A stretch of DNA of 64,000 bases from Dolichospermum sp. DET69. GTDB taxonomy: Bacteria > Cyanobacteriota > Cyanobacteriia > Cyanobacteriales > Nostocaceae. How positions within the stretch are numbered: position 1 is the first letter of the stretch; every line of letters starts with the position of its first letter. Location: assembly GCA_017355425.1 (NCBI GenBank), contig CP070233.1, forward strand, positions 1,398,501 through 1,462,500, written 5' to 3'. Position numbers and translations under genes: made by a program. The notes under the pieces are model-generated. The model was not told the DNA's origin. It did no database searches and worked only from the letters and a program-made list of their open reading frames with translations. This document shows positions 27,674 to 36,906 of this stretch, in pieces.

Positions 27674-28117
27674 ATGAATAACAAAACCATTCCTACTGGC
27701 TATTTATGCAAAGTCCATCATATCGCTTTCAATGTTGCTGATATGCAAGCCTCTCGCCATTTTTACGGTCATATTTTAGGCTTACACGAACTCACAGGGA
27801 AAGAAATACCAGAAACATTAAAAGAACTCGTTGCTGTGGGTAAAGTCGCTAATTTCGTCACTCCTGATGGCACAATTATAGACTTATTTGGAGAACCAGA
27901 ATTATTACCACCAGATCCCAATCCTAGTAAGTCATTTACAAGAGCATATCATTTGGCATTTGATATTAATCCCCAATTCTTTGATCAAGCTGTAGCTGTT
28001 ATCAAGGAAAATAATCTAGTCATTGCTTATGGACCGCTTACCCGTCCTACAGGTAGAGGAGTTTACTTTTATGACCCCGATGGATTTATGATAGAAATTC
28101 GTTGTAATCCTGATTAA
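27674..28117 (+). CDS. VOC family (glyoxalase/dioxygenase fold) protein
   Basis: A 147-aa single vicinal-oxygen-chelate domain built of two beta-alpha-beta-beta-beta units. It starts with the metal-ligand context VHHIAFNVADMQASRHFYGH and has later AYHLAFDINPQ and the terminal YFYDPDGFMIEIRC with the usual Glu ligand. Substrate unknown. A dispersed repeat half (TAGGGTGTGTTAGAACGAAG, from 28135) follows the stop. Confidence 0.85.
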   Translation: MNNKTIPTGYLCKVHHIAFNVADMQASRHFYGHILGLHELTGKEIPETLKELVAVGKVANFVTPDGTIIDLFGEPELLPPDPNPSKSFTRAYHLAFDINPQFFDQAVAVIKENNLVIAYGPLTRPTGRGVYFYDPDGFMIEIRCNPD

Positions 28118-28134
28118 ATCACAAAATAGTATCG

Positions 28135-28167
28135 TAGGGTGTGTTAGAACGAAGTTCGTAACGCACT
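28135..28167. repeat. Small dispersed repeat (half of the 36793 palindrome)
   Basis: TAGGGTGTGTTAGAACGAAG then TTCGTAACGCAC matches one arm of the long inverted repeat at 36793-36870. Confidence 0.6.
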
Positions 28168-28179
28168 GGCATCAAAATT

Positions 28180-29136
28180 TTAATACGATATTTGCGATAT
28201 CTTAAACAAAGCTAAAAATGTACATTCCCAAACTAAGCGAGGTTGGGCATAACAAAGTAAATGTTTCCGAGTTTTTTCCAATTGTTGAATAATTTTTGGT
28301 TCATGTATTTGTTGCCAATAGTATTGTTGCAAATAATCAATTAACCATAATTGGGCTTCACTATCTAATTCCTTATCAATTTTCTTGGCTAATTCTAAAG
28401 CCTGACGGTAAGATGTTGGCGTTTTCTTCACCTGTGCTATAAACTCACTGGGAATATTTTGTAATTGTTGATAAGATAAAATCGCATTTCCTGGACTACC
28501 TGCGGCGATATTTAGAACTTCTGGATGTTGCAAAATCTCGGCATTTCCTGTTTGCGTCAATACCTGATTCATAGCGGCAGTATCTAACCGATAAAAAGGA
28601 ACTTTTTGACAACGAGATACTAAAGTTGGTAACACAGATTCCGGTGAAGGAACAATTAAAATTAACGTTGCTCTTCCTGGTTCTTCTAAGGTTTTTAACA
28701 AGGCATTGGCCGCAGATTCAGCCATTGTTTCCGCTTGTTCTAAAACTATGACATTTCTCAATGCTTCCAACGGTGGACGGGAAAGAAATTGCGTAATTTC
28801 TCGAATTTGTTCTAAACGAATTACTGGTGGTGCTTTGCGTTTAACTCCCTTTTCTGCTGCTTCTGCTGGGGTGAGTCTTTGTCCTTGATATTGATAAGTT
28901 GGTTCTACCCACAATAAAGCCGGATGATTTCTTTGGCGAATCCGATTTTGTAAAATAGGAATTTGATCAGGTTTTACAGAACTAGAAAAAAGTAATTCAA
29001 TAAAACACCTGGCTGCCAAACTTCTGCCCACACCATCTGCACCTACAAACATATAAGCTGGTGCAACTCGGTTTTGTTTAACTGATTGCGTTAATAATTC
29101 GACTGCTTGCTGTTGTCCAACTAATGGCGAAAACAT
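28180..29136 (-). CDS. holB: DNA polymerase III delta-prime subunit
   Basis: Clamp-loader subunit of the replicative polymerase. The 318-aa protein (from MFSPLVGQQQAVELL, ATG 29134-29136) has a P-loop-like GADGVGRSLAA in which the usual GKS lysine is Arg, the alpha/beta core ALLKTLEEPGRATLILIVPS and LVSRCQKVPFYRL, and a helical C-terminus. An upstream ATG at 29184 lies in a repeat and is rejected. It sits next to tmk, a common arrangement. holA for the same complex is at 59607. Confidence 0.9.
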   Translation of the reverse strand: MFSPLVGQQQAVELLTQSVKQNRVAPAYMFVGADGVGRSLAARCFIELLFSSSVKPDQIPILQNRIRQRNHPALLWVEPTYQYQGQRLTPAEAAEKGVKRKAPPVIRLEQIREITQFLSRPPLEALRNVIVLEQAETMAESAANALLKTLEEPGRATLILIVPSPESVLPTLVSRCQKVPFYRLDTAAMNQVLTQTGNAEILQHPEVLNIAAGSPGNAILSYQQLQNIPSEFIAQVKKTPTSYRQALELAKKIDKELDSEAQLWLIDYLQQYYWQQIHEPKIIQQLEKTRKHLLCYAQPRLVWECTFLALFKISQISY

Positions 29137-29164
29137 AATTAAAATTAAACTGTTATTCCACAAG

Positions 29165-29245
29165 CATTTGACCCCACCCCTCAATCCCCTCCCCTCATGA
29201 GGGGAGGGGAAGTTTTACGTTAGTAAAACGGGGGTGGGGTTCTTT
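29165..29245. repeat. GC-rich dispersed palindrome between holB and tmk
   Basis: CCCCTCCCCTCATGAGGGGA (29188-29207) forms a hairpin nested in a larger inverted repeat with CCCCACCC and GGGGTGGGG arms. Similar units lie near 40236 and 55868. Confidence 0.6.
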
Positions 29246-29263
29246 AAGATTGATAAGTAATTG

Positions 29264-29899
29264 CTAATTAGCTAATAGAAACAGGCGTTTCCATAAAATT
29301 TCCTGGATACTTTTTTGGACAATATCTTGACTGCTAGTACCATCTACTCGCATAATCCGAGATGGATAAGATCCGGCTAACTCCGTATATCCCTCCTGTA
29401 CTCGCCGATGAAAAGCTATTGTTTCCTGTTCAATTCGGTCTAGTGTCGCTTGTCCACGTTTGCGCGATAACCCTACCTCCACATCCACATCTAACCAAAT
29501 AGTTAAATCACTTTCCAAACCCCCAGTAGCAATCTGATTAAGTTGATTAATTATACTCATATTTAAACCTCTGCCATAACCCTGATAGGCGATAGTAGAA
29601 TCAGTATAGCGATCGCATAGAATATATTTACCTGTGGCTAAATTCGGTTTTAATTCCTCTTCAATATGTTGCGCCCTATCTGCTGCATATAATAGTAATT
29701 CCGTCACTTCCCCCACTGGCTTGTTTGGTGACTTTTCCAACAATAACCTCCGCAAATCCTTTCCTAACTCTGTTCCCCCCGGTTCACGAGTCAGCACCAC
29801 GGATATATTTAAACTTTCTAACCATTGAGAACACAGTTGTATCTGAGTAGTTTTACCACAACCCTCCACCCCTTCAAATACAATTAATTTACCATTCAT
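29264..29899 (-). CDS. tmk: Thymidylate kinase
   Basis: Phosphorylates dTMP to dTDP. The P-loop FEGVEGCGKTTQ lies near the N-terminus, with DRYTDSTIAYQGYGRGL (DR(Y/F) nucleotide-binding motif) in the middle. Starting at ATG 29899 (MNGKLIVFEG) gives 211 aa, the usual size; an in-frame ATG at 29935 would add 12 residues and cannot be excluded. It is upstream of holB on the same strand, probably in one transcription unit. Confidence 0.93.
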   Translation of the reverse strand: MNGKLIVFEGVEGCGKTTQIQLCSQWLESLNISVVLTREPGGTELGKDLRRLLLEKSPNKPVGEVTELLLYAADRAQHIEEELKPNLATGKYILCDRYTDSTIAYQGYGRGLNMSIINQLNQIATGGLESDLTIWLDVDVEVGLSRKRGQATLDRIEQETIAFHRRVQEGYTELAGSYPSRIMRVDGTSSQDIVQKSIQEILWKRLFLLAN

Positions 29900-29954
29900 G
29901 TTGTTAAATTTTGTAAATACTGATTTTTTAGACATCCCTATTTAATAAACTCTA

Positions 29955-30049
29955 CACCTAATGTAGGGGCAAACCCCCTGTGGTTGCCCCAAATACTGTG
30001 GTAGGCACGGGGGCGCGGGTAGCCACGGGGGCGCTACCCCTACATTAAA
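29955..30049. repeat. Dispersed palindromic repeat upstream of tmk
   Basis: AATGTAGGGGCAAACCCCCT at the left and GGGGGCGCTACCCCTACATT at the right form a large inverted repeat with internal GGGGGCGCGGGTAGCCACGG pieces. Such units are frequent in this genome. Confidence 0.6.
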
Positions 30050-30085
30050 TCCAAATCTTTTATATAATTAATTTTCCTTGCCTAC

Positions 30086-31033
30086 CTATGATGTATTTTC
30101 TGCTAAAAACTTACCAATATCCCCATTATATAAATGAATTATAGAAACAATTATTTGTTTAACTTTCAAAGGATTATTATTACAGAAATTACATAAATCA
30201 TGTTTTTCTTGATCAGTTCCCCTTAGTGGTTGTGATTCTATCAGAGACAAGGCTATTTCTGAGGAATTAGACAACTTTAAACAACGTACTGATGATAGCC
30301 AATATTCTAAAAAAGTGAATTCTTGATGTTGTTCTCGACTGGTGAAAATCACACAACTTTGATGATAGGTTTCAGCAATTATTTTGATGAATTGCATATA
30401 TTTTAGATGATCAATATCTACATGATCCAAAATAATCAGACAACGATGGGTACGCAAATAATAGATAATTTGATTGATATTGAGTTTGTTTTCTTTGTGA
30501 TGGGAGAATAAAGATAACAAGTCAGTCATCATACTATCAAAACATGGAACTGTCGGTACTGAACGCCAAAAAACGTAATTAAATTGATTCTGAATTTGTT
30601 TTGCTAGTTGAGTAGCTAAGGTTGTTTTCCCAACTCCACCTATACCGAATAATCCTAGTAAGCGACAACCATCTTGTAAAATCCATGACTGCAATTGTGT
30701 CAGTTCTTGGCTATATCCGTAAAATGCTGAAATATCAATTGCAGTTCCCCAGTCTGGGAATTGATTTAAATTTGGTTTTTTTTTGCGTATTTGTGCGTAT
30801 GCGGGGGGGGGGGTAAATATTACTTCAGCACTGGTAGTAATTTCTTGCCAATCTAGATTTAATCGCCGACATAGTTCTTCAAAGGTTGCATAACTAACAG
30901 GTTTACCAGTCAGGAAGTTGCTAATTGTAGCTAAAGATAATCCGGTATCATGAGCTAAGGCTCTTTGGTTGGGGTAGCCATTGCGTGTGAGTGCTATATT
31001 AACTTTTTTAATACAGTCATGACTTACTTTCAA
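30086..31033 (-). CDS. XRE-type HTH plus NB-ARC (STAND) protein, lacking a C-terminal sensor domain
   Basis: A 315-aa protein. Residues 1-60 form an XRE-like helix-turn-helix (NQRALAHDTGLSLATISNFL), residues 100-310 an NTPase of the NB-ARC type with Walker A GIGGVGKTTLA and Walker B CLIILDHVD. Cyanobacterial relatives usually continue into WD40 or TPR repeats; here the frame stops after the NTPase with nothing similar downstream, so it is short or truncated. A run of 11 C on the coding strand (30803-30813) encodes three prolines in the linker and is a natural slip site. Possible roles are signalling or defence regulation; not established. Confidence 0.75.
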   Translation of the reverse strand: MKVSHDCIKKVNIALTRNGYPNQRALAHDTGLSLATISNFLTGKPVSYATFEELCRRLNLDWQEITTSAEVIFTPPPAYAQIRKKKPNLNQFPDWGTAIDISAFYGYSQELTQLQSWILQDGCRLLGLFGIGGVGKTTLATQLAKQIQNQFNYVFWRSVPTVPCFDSMMTDLLSLFSHHKENKLNINQIIYYLRTHRCLIILDHVDIDHLKYMQFIKIIAETYHQSCVIFTSREQHQEFTFLEYWLSSVRCLKLSNSSEIALSLIESQPLRGTDQEKHDLCNFCNNNPLKVKQIIVSIIHLYNGDIGKFLAENTS

Positions 31034-31328
31034 TGACTTACTTTCAATGACTTTGACATTATATAAATAATAATTTACCTAATGGTAGCAATAATCCAGT
31101 CTTTCCGGAAGATTTGGCTAAATTTCAGATGTTATGGGTGATATCTTCTCATGATCAGTGCGCCATGTAAATCTATCTTTAGATAGATGACATGGTTGTT
31201 TTGTACTTAGGTCAAAATTAGCTCTCAACTCAGATGAAGTCAGATGAAATCAGTGTTTCTCAGTACGGAAGTTAGTACATGGTTTGGTAGATTAGAAAAA
31301 TCAACTATTTAATTAATACAGAGTTATC
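31034..31328. promoter_or_regulatory. Divergent region between the NB-ARC gene and the chitinase-like gene
   Basis: About 295 bp with the two divergent promoters. Near the NB-ARC start the plus strand repeats ACTTACTTTCAATG (two tandem copies plus a partial, 31021-31055). A small inverted repeat TATCTTTAGATAGAT lies near 31172. Nothing else is assigned. Confidence 0.4.
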
Positions 31329-34300
31329 ATGGCAAAATCCATCAAAACCGTCGTTTTCATTGATCCCAATGTTACAGACTGGCAGAATTTAGTTAATGGT
31401 GTCGAACCTGGCTCACTCGTGTTTATTCTTGACCCCAGACGGGACGGCATTAGGCAAATTACCGATAAATTAGCAGCACTGACAGATATTGATAGTGTTC
31501 AGATTATTTCTCACGGTGGAGAGGGTAGTTTATCCCTTGGTTCAACTCAGTTGAACTCAGCAAACCTCAATAGCTATAGTTCACAATTGCAGCAGTGGGG
31601 TCAATCTCTCACCTCTACAGGAGACATTCTGCTGTATGGTTGTGATGTGGCTCAGGGATTTGTAGGTAAAGCTTTTGTCCAGCAAATAAGTCAGTTGACT
31701 GGGGCTGATGTAGCTGCATCTGATGACCTGACTGGTAGTGCGGCATTAGGTGGAGACTGGCTGTTAGAATATGCGACTGGATTAATTGAAGCGCCTCTGG
31801 CTTTACAGGTTCAGGCAATGGAGGCTTATACTTCTGTTTTACCAAATTATATTCTAGGTGGATATATAGGCTCTTGGAATCTTAATTCCTCCACTCTCAC
31901 CACCACCCCATTTAATAAATTAACACATTTATTCTACTCTTTTGCAGATGTTAATACACAAGGTAATGTTACACTACCTAATGATGGAGATGGCTACAAT
32001 GATATCAGCAAGCTTCAACAAATTAAGGCTCAAAATCCCAACCTGAAAATCCTCATTTCTATTGGTGGAGCAAACGAGTTCGATTTCTCTGCTGCGGCTG
32101 CTACAGTGCAGTCTAGAGCAAACTTCACTCAGTCTGCTATCCAATTGATGAAGACTAATGGATTTGATGGCATAGATATTGACTGGGAATTTCCTCAAGC
32201 AAACGAGGATAATAATTACATTCAATTGCTGGCACAATTGCGGCAACAAATAAATCAAGCATCTCAAAATGATGGCAAGCAATATCTCCTAACTACAGCT
32301 TTTTCTGCGTCTCCTTACCATTTGTCCGCATCTGATTATGGAGCAAACCCCTATGATTTCAGCCCACAAGATTTGAAAGCAACTTCTGATTATGTGGACT
32401 TTATCAATGTCATGAGTTATGACTACCACGGACCTTGGGAAGCTTCCACCAATCATCAGTCAGCTTTGTACAAGAGTACAAATGATAACACTTATAATTC
32501 TGCTAAATTAAATACTGATTGGGCAATTCAACGTTATCTGAGCGCTGGAGTTCCAGCTACAGATATTGTCTTGGGCGCTCCACTTTATGGACACACCTGG
32601 ACTGGAGTTAATGCCGGCAGCAACAATGGACTATTTCAGCCAGGTACGGCTGGTACTGATCTCACCTATCAGGAACTATATAATCGATTGGGGACAAATG
32701 GCTATCAATCGTTCTGGGATAATAGCGCCAAAGTTCCCTATATTTATAGTTCTCAAACAAAGGTGTTTAGCACCTATGAAAATAACCAATCAATTTTGGG
32801 GAAAACTGATTATGTCAAACAACAAGGACTCGGTGGTGCGTTCTTCTGGGAAATCACCCAAGATTTGCCCATAACTAATCCTGATTCCTTAATCAATGTT
32901 GCCGCGACAAACTTGGGAATTAATAGTAATGTTAGCATTACCCTAGCCGTATCACCCAATAGCGTCACTGAAGATGGTACAGCCAACCTCATTTACACCT
33001 TCACCCGCACCGGAGCGACAACCAACGCCTTGACCGTTAACTATGGCATCACTGGGACAGCAGATAGTAGCGACTATACAGGAGCAACACCAGGAACAGG
33101 AAAAACTATTACCTTTGCGGCGGGTGCAAATACAGCCACTTTAACTATTGACCCCACAGCCGATACCACCGTTGAAAGTGATGAAACCGTTGCTTTAACT
33201 CTAGCTACAGGCACAGGTTACACCGTTGGTACAACCACAGCCGTGACGGGAACTATTACTAATGATGATGTTGTTGCTTCTCCCACCATTACCCTAGCCG
33301 TATCACCCAGTAGCGTCACTGAAGACGGTACAACCAATCTCATCTACACGTTTACCCGCACAGGAACGACAGCCAACGCCTTGACCGTTAACTATGGCGT
33401 TGCGGGTACAGCCACATTTAATAATGACTATACTCAAATAGGTGCAGCCAGTTTCACCGCTACCACCGGAACTATTACCTTTGCAGCCGGAAGTAGTGCA
33501 AAAACTCTGACTATTGACCCCACAGCAGATACCACTGTGGAAGGTAATGAAATTGTGGCTGTGACTCTAGCTACAGGAACAGGTTACACCGTTGGTACAA
33601 CTACAGCCGTCACGGGAACGATTACTAATGATGATGTTGTTGCTTCTCCCACCATTACCCTAGCCGTATCTCCCAGTAGCGTCACTGAAGATGGTACAAC
33701 CAATCTCATTTACACATTCACCCGTACAGGAACTACCACAAACGCTTTAACCGTTAACTATGGCGTTGCGGGTACAGCCACATTCAACACCGACTACAGC
33801 CAAATAGGTGCGACAAGTTTTGCGGCTACCACTGGCAGTATTACCTTTGCTGCTGGAAGTAGTACAAAAACTCTGACTATTGACCCCACAGCAGATACCA
33901 CTGTAGAAACTGATGAAACTGTGGCTGTGACTCTAGCTACAGGAACAGGTTACACCGTTGGTACAACTACAGCCGTCACGGGAACGATTACTAATGATGA
34001 TGTTGTTGCTTCTCCCACCATTACCCTAGCCGTATCACCCAGTAGCGTCACTGAAGACGGTACAACCAATCTCATCTACACGTTTACCCGCACAGGAACG
34101 ACAGCCAACGCCTTGACCGTTAACTATGGCGTTGCGGGTACAGCCACATTCAATAATGACTATACTCAAATAGGTGCAGCCGGTTTCACCGCTACCACCG
34201 GAACTATTACCTTTGCTGCTGGAAGTAGTACGAAAACTCTGACTATTGACCCCACAGCAGATACCACTGTGGAAAGTAATGAAACCGTGGCTTTAACTCT

Positions 34301-34811
34301 AGCTACAGGAACAGGTTATACCATTGGTACAACTACAGCCGTGACGGGAACTATTACTAATGATGATACGGCTGGACCATTAACCTTAACCGGAGATGCA
34401 ACCAATAATAACCTAGTCGGAGGTTCTGGAAATGACACCTTCTTGGGATTAGGAGGACAGGACACTCTGACAGGTGGACTTGGTGCAGACAGGTTCAGGT
34501 TTAATTCTCCCACCGAAGGCATGGACACCATCACCGACTTTTCTAAGACACAAGGAGACAAGATAGAATTGTTTGGAACTGGCTTTAATTCTCTGGTGTG
34601 GACAGACGGGGTAAGTAATGCACTAGCTCCCAGTGTATTTTCTATGGGTACAAGTGCCAATTCTTGGACTAATAGCATTATCTATAATAATAGTAATGGT
34701 ATCGTCTATTTTGATGCTGATGCTTTGGGTTCTGGTTCACAGGTAGCATTAGCTCAACTTTCCCCAGGACTAAATCTCACTAACCAAGACTTTATTGTTA
34801 GTTGGGTTTAG
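31329..34811 (+). CDS. DUF4347 - GH18 chitinase-like - Calx-beta (x4) - RTX protein
   Basis: 1160 aa in five parts. Residues 1-165 are a DUF4347 domain (FIDPNVTDWQNLV; GDILLYGCDVAQG). Residues about 174-520 are a GH18 glycosidase with the active-site DxxDxDxE as DGIDIDWE, catalytic Glu287, and MSYDYHGPWE and FFWEITQD. Four Calx-beta repeats follow (SVTEDGT...TVGTTTAVTGTITNDD), the last three encoded by 366-bp repeats. The C-terminus has hemolysin-type calcium-binding repeats (GGSGNDTFLGLGGQDTLTGG). No classical signal peptide is seen; RTX ends usually mean type I secretion. A secreted or surface glycan hydrolase/adhesin is likely. Confidence 0.88.
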   Translation: MAKSIKTVVFIDPNVTDWQNLVNGVEPGSLVFILDPRRDGIRQITDKLAALTDIDSVQIISHGGEGSLSLGSTQLNSANLNSYSSQLQQWGQSLTSTGDILLYGCDVAQGFVGKAFVQQISQLTGADVAASDDLTGSAALGGDWLLEYATGLIEAPLALQVQAMEAYTSVLPNYILGGYIGSWNLNSSTLTTTPFNKLTHLFYSFADVNTQGNVTLPNDGDGYNDISKLQQIKAQNPNLKILISIGGANEFDFSAAAATVQSRANFTQSAIQLMKTNGFDGIDIDWEFPQANEDNNYIQLLAQLRQQINQASQNDGKQYLLTTAFSASPYHLSASDYGANPYDFSPQDLKATSDYVDFINVMSYDYHGPWEASTNHQSALYKSTNDNTYNSAKLNTDWAIQRYLSAGVPATDIVLGAPLYGHTWTGVNAGSNNGLFQPGTAGTDLTYQELYNRLGTNGYQSFWDNSAKVPYIYSSQTKVFSTYENNQSILGKTDYVKQQGLGGAFFWEITQDLPITNPDSLINVAATNLGINSNVSITLAVSPNSVTEDGTANLIYTFTRTGATTNALTVNYGITGTADSSDYTGATPGTGKTITFAAGANTATLTIDPTADTTVESDETVALTLATGTGYTVGTTTAVTGTITNDDVVASPTITLAVSPSSVTEDGTTNLIYTFTRTGTTANALTVNYGVAGTATFNNDYTQIGAASFTATTGTITFAAGSSAKTLTIDPTADTTVEGNEIVAVTLATGTGYTVGTTTAVTGTITNDDVVASPTITLAVSPSSVTEDGTTNLIYTFTRTGTTTNALTVNYGVAGTATFNTDYSQIGATSFAATTGSITFAAGSSTKTLTIDPTADTTVETDETVAVTLATGTGYTVGTTTAVTGTITNDDVVASPTITLAVSPSSVTEDGTTNLIYTFTRTGTTANALTVNYGVAGTATFNNDYTQIGAAGFTATTGTITFAAGSSTKTLTIDPTADTTVESNETVALTLATGTGYTIGTTTAVTGTITNDDTAGPLTLTGDATNNNLVGGSGNDTFLGLGGQDTLTGGLGADRFRFNSPTEGMDTITDFSKTQGDKIELFGTGFNSLVWTDGVSNALAPSVFSMGTSANSWTNSIIYNNSNGIVYFDADALGSGSQVALAQLSPGLNLTNQDFIVSWV
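33271..34368 (+). repeat. Three tandem 366-bp coding repeats (Calx-beta modules)
   Basis: The boundary TTGTTGCTTCTCCCACCATT recurs at 33271, 33637 and 34003, exactly 366 bp (122 codons) apart. The copies are nearly identical at DNA level, unlike the shorter first module at about 32934-33270, so they were recently amplified or homogenised. Confidence 0.9.
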
Positions 34812-35514
34812 TTTCTAGATATCTCCCAAAAATCATGTAGGGACGTTTTATGAAACGTCTCTACATCAGCATTAAACCATCCTGTAATTGATGCGATATG
34901 TAAGGGTTTAGCAGTGCTAAACCCCTTAACAGGTGACAAGTTATCTATCACTTATTTGTCAATTTGTCAATAGGGAATTTTTGCGATCGCTCAAATTAGA
35001 TCATTTCTGAGCAAATTTATGGCTAAAATTGTTGAAGAAATAGCTATTAATTTTGTAAAGTTTTGTATTAGCCTGGGAAATTAATTTCTGAAACTACTAT
35101 CTATAAAGGGTTTGAGACTAACATCTTTTGAAAGATCCAAAATTGACAATAGTAACCCAATTGTGAAATTCTCTGAAATTATAGCAAATCGCGGAAAGTA
35201 TTGCAACCTCGTTGATAAATAGAAAAGATTCTCAATTAATTATTAAGGAAATATAAAGGCAAATTGCTAAAAGTTATAAATATCAAAAGTATTCTTGATT
35301 TTATATAATTCAAGCTTATCATTAAGCCATTATATTATTTAATAAAACTAAGAGCATATTATTAGATTATAGTTGTGCGATAGCGAAGTGCTGCTGCAAG
35401 CAGTTCGCTCTTTCGGTACACAAACAAACCTTAAATCTAGCCAGATTAACAGCTTGGACAATTGAAGATGGTATCATATATTCTCGTTTTGCTTGATTAC
35501 GCGCGAGGAAATAA
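34812..35514. other. Intergenic region with two hairpins and a small dispersed repeat
   Basis: ATGTAGGGACGTTT (34835-34848) pairs with 34853-34866 and probably ends the chitinase-like transcript. TAAGGGTTTAGC (34901-34912) pairs with the following GCTAAACCCCTTA. Near 35387 the piece GCGATAGCGAAGTGCTGCTG with CAGTTCGCTC is a small dispersed repeat upstream of purD. No gene is seen. Confidence 0.6.
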
Positions 35515-36795
35515 GTGAAAGTTTTAGTTATCGGGAATGGGGGACGAGAACACGCTCTAGCGTGGAAATTGCTGCAATCTGATAAAATCGAGCAAGTGGT
35601 CTGTGTGCCAGGTAATGGTGGTACTGCAACTATGCCCGGTTGTGAAAACTTGCCCTTAGCAGTGGATGATTTTGCTGGTATTAGCGAATATGCGGTAAAG
35701 AATGATATTCCTCTAGTAATTGTTGGTCCAGAAGTACCTTTAGCTCAGGGAATTACTGATTATCTGCAAAATCAAGGCTTAATGGTATTTGGTCCAAATA
35801 AGGAAGGGGCGCAAATAGAAGCAAGTAAAGCCTGGGCTAAAACCTTAATGGCAGAAGCGGGAGTTCCCACAGCCAAAGCTGCGGTATTTACAGAATCAAC
35901 ACCAGCAAAAGCCTACATCAAATCCGAGGGCGTGCCAATTGTGATAAAGGCTGATGGTTTAGCTGCTGGTAAAGGTGTTACAGTTGCCGAAACCATTGCC
36001 CAAGCTGAAGCAGCAATTGAGGCAATTTTTCAAGGACAATTTGGATCTGCTGGTAGTTCCGTTGTCATTGAAGAATGTTTAGTGGGACAAGAAGTATCTG
36101 TTTTAGCTTTAACTGATGGTTTAACCATTCGTCCATTGTTACCCGCTCAAGATCATAAACGGGTTGGCGAAGGTGATACCGGAGACAATACAGGAGGTAT
36201 GGGTGCTTATGCTCCTGCCCCTATTGCCACACCGGAATTAATGGCACGGGTACAAACAGAAGTATTAGAAAGAACTATCACAGCTTTACGTGCTAGGGGG
36301 ATTGACTATCGAGGTATTTTGTATGCTGGGTTAATGATTTCACCTGATGGTGATTTTCGCGTTTTAGAATTCAACTGTCGCTTTGGTGATCCAGAAACAC
36401 AGGTGATTTTACCAATGCTAGAAACACCGTTGGAAGATTTGATCTTAGCTTGCATAGAACAGCGGTTAGGCGATATGCCCCCTATTGCTTGGAAACAAGG
36501 GGCTGCGGCGACGGTGGTAGCTGCTGCTGGTGGTTATCCGGGAGAGTATAGCAAGGGTGAGGTAATTACTGGTTTTGCCGCAGCAGAGACAACTGGGGCG
36601 ACTGTGTTTCATGCAGGGACAAAGTTAAATGCAGCCCAAGAAATTGTGACCAATGGCGGTAGGGTGTTAAATGTGACAGGCTTAGGTGAGAATTTTCAGC
36701 AAGCGATCGCTCAAGCTTATGCAGGTATAGAAAATATTCAATTTGCTCAAATGTATTACCGCAGAGATATTGGACACAGGGTTCATAATTCCTAG
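35515..36795 (+). CDS. purD: Phosphoribosylamine-glycine ligase
   Basis: Second step of purine synthesis: joins glycine to phosphoribosylamine using ATP. The 426-aa protein has the N-terminal KVLVIGNGGREHALAWKL motif, ATP-grasp core (PIVIKADGLAAGKGVTVAET), HKRVGEGDTGDNTGGMGAY and LEFNCRFGDPETQVILP. GTG 35515 is used, with GAGGAAA about 8 nt upstream. Length and motifs are normal. Confidence 0.97.
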   Translation: MKVLVIGNGGREHALAWKLLQSDKIEQVVCVPGNGGTATMPGCENLPLAVDDFAGISEYAVKNDIPLVIVGPEVPLAQGITDYLQNQGLMVFGPNKEGAQIEASKAWAKTLMAEAGVPTAKAAVFTESTPAKAYIKSEGVPIVIKADGLAAGKGVTVAETIAQAEAAIEAIFQGQFGSAGSSVVIEECLVGQEVSVLALTDGLTIRPLLPAQDHKRVGEGDTGDNTGGMGAYAPAPIATPELMARVQTEVLERTITALRARGIDYRGILYAGLMISPDGDFRVLEFNCRFGDPETQVILPMLETPLEDLILACIEQRLGDMPPIAWKQGAAATVVAAAGGYPGEYSKGEVITGFAAAETTGATVFHAGTKLNAAQEIVTNGGRVLNVTGLGENFQQAIAQAYAGIENIQFAQMYYRRDIGHRVHNS

Positions 36796-36870
36796 GGTGT
36801 GTTAGCGATAGCGTAACGCACCATCTTAATCTATCAAGGTGCGTTACGAACTTCGTTCTAACGCACCCTA
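36793..36870. repeat. Long inverted repeat downstream of purD
   Basis: TAGGGTGTGTTAGCGATAGC...CGTAACGCACC pairs with GGTGCGTTACG...CTAACGCACCCTA. A single arm of the same family is at 28135-28167. It may serve as the purD terminator. Confidence 0.75.
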
Positions 36871-36906
36871 CAATGGTTTCTAATCATCCAAATTTTTTAT
36901 AAGAGC

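Noticed and set aside
29137..29184. Upstream holB start
   Set aside because: The extra residues derive from a GC-rich dispersed palindrome.
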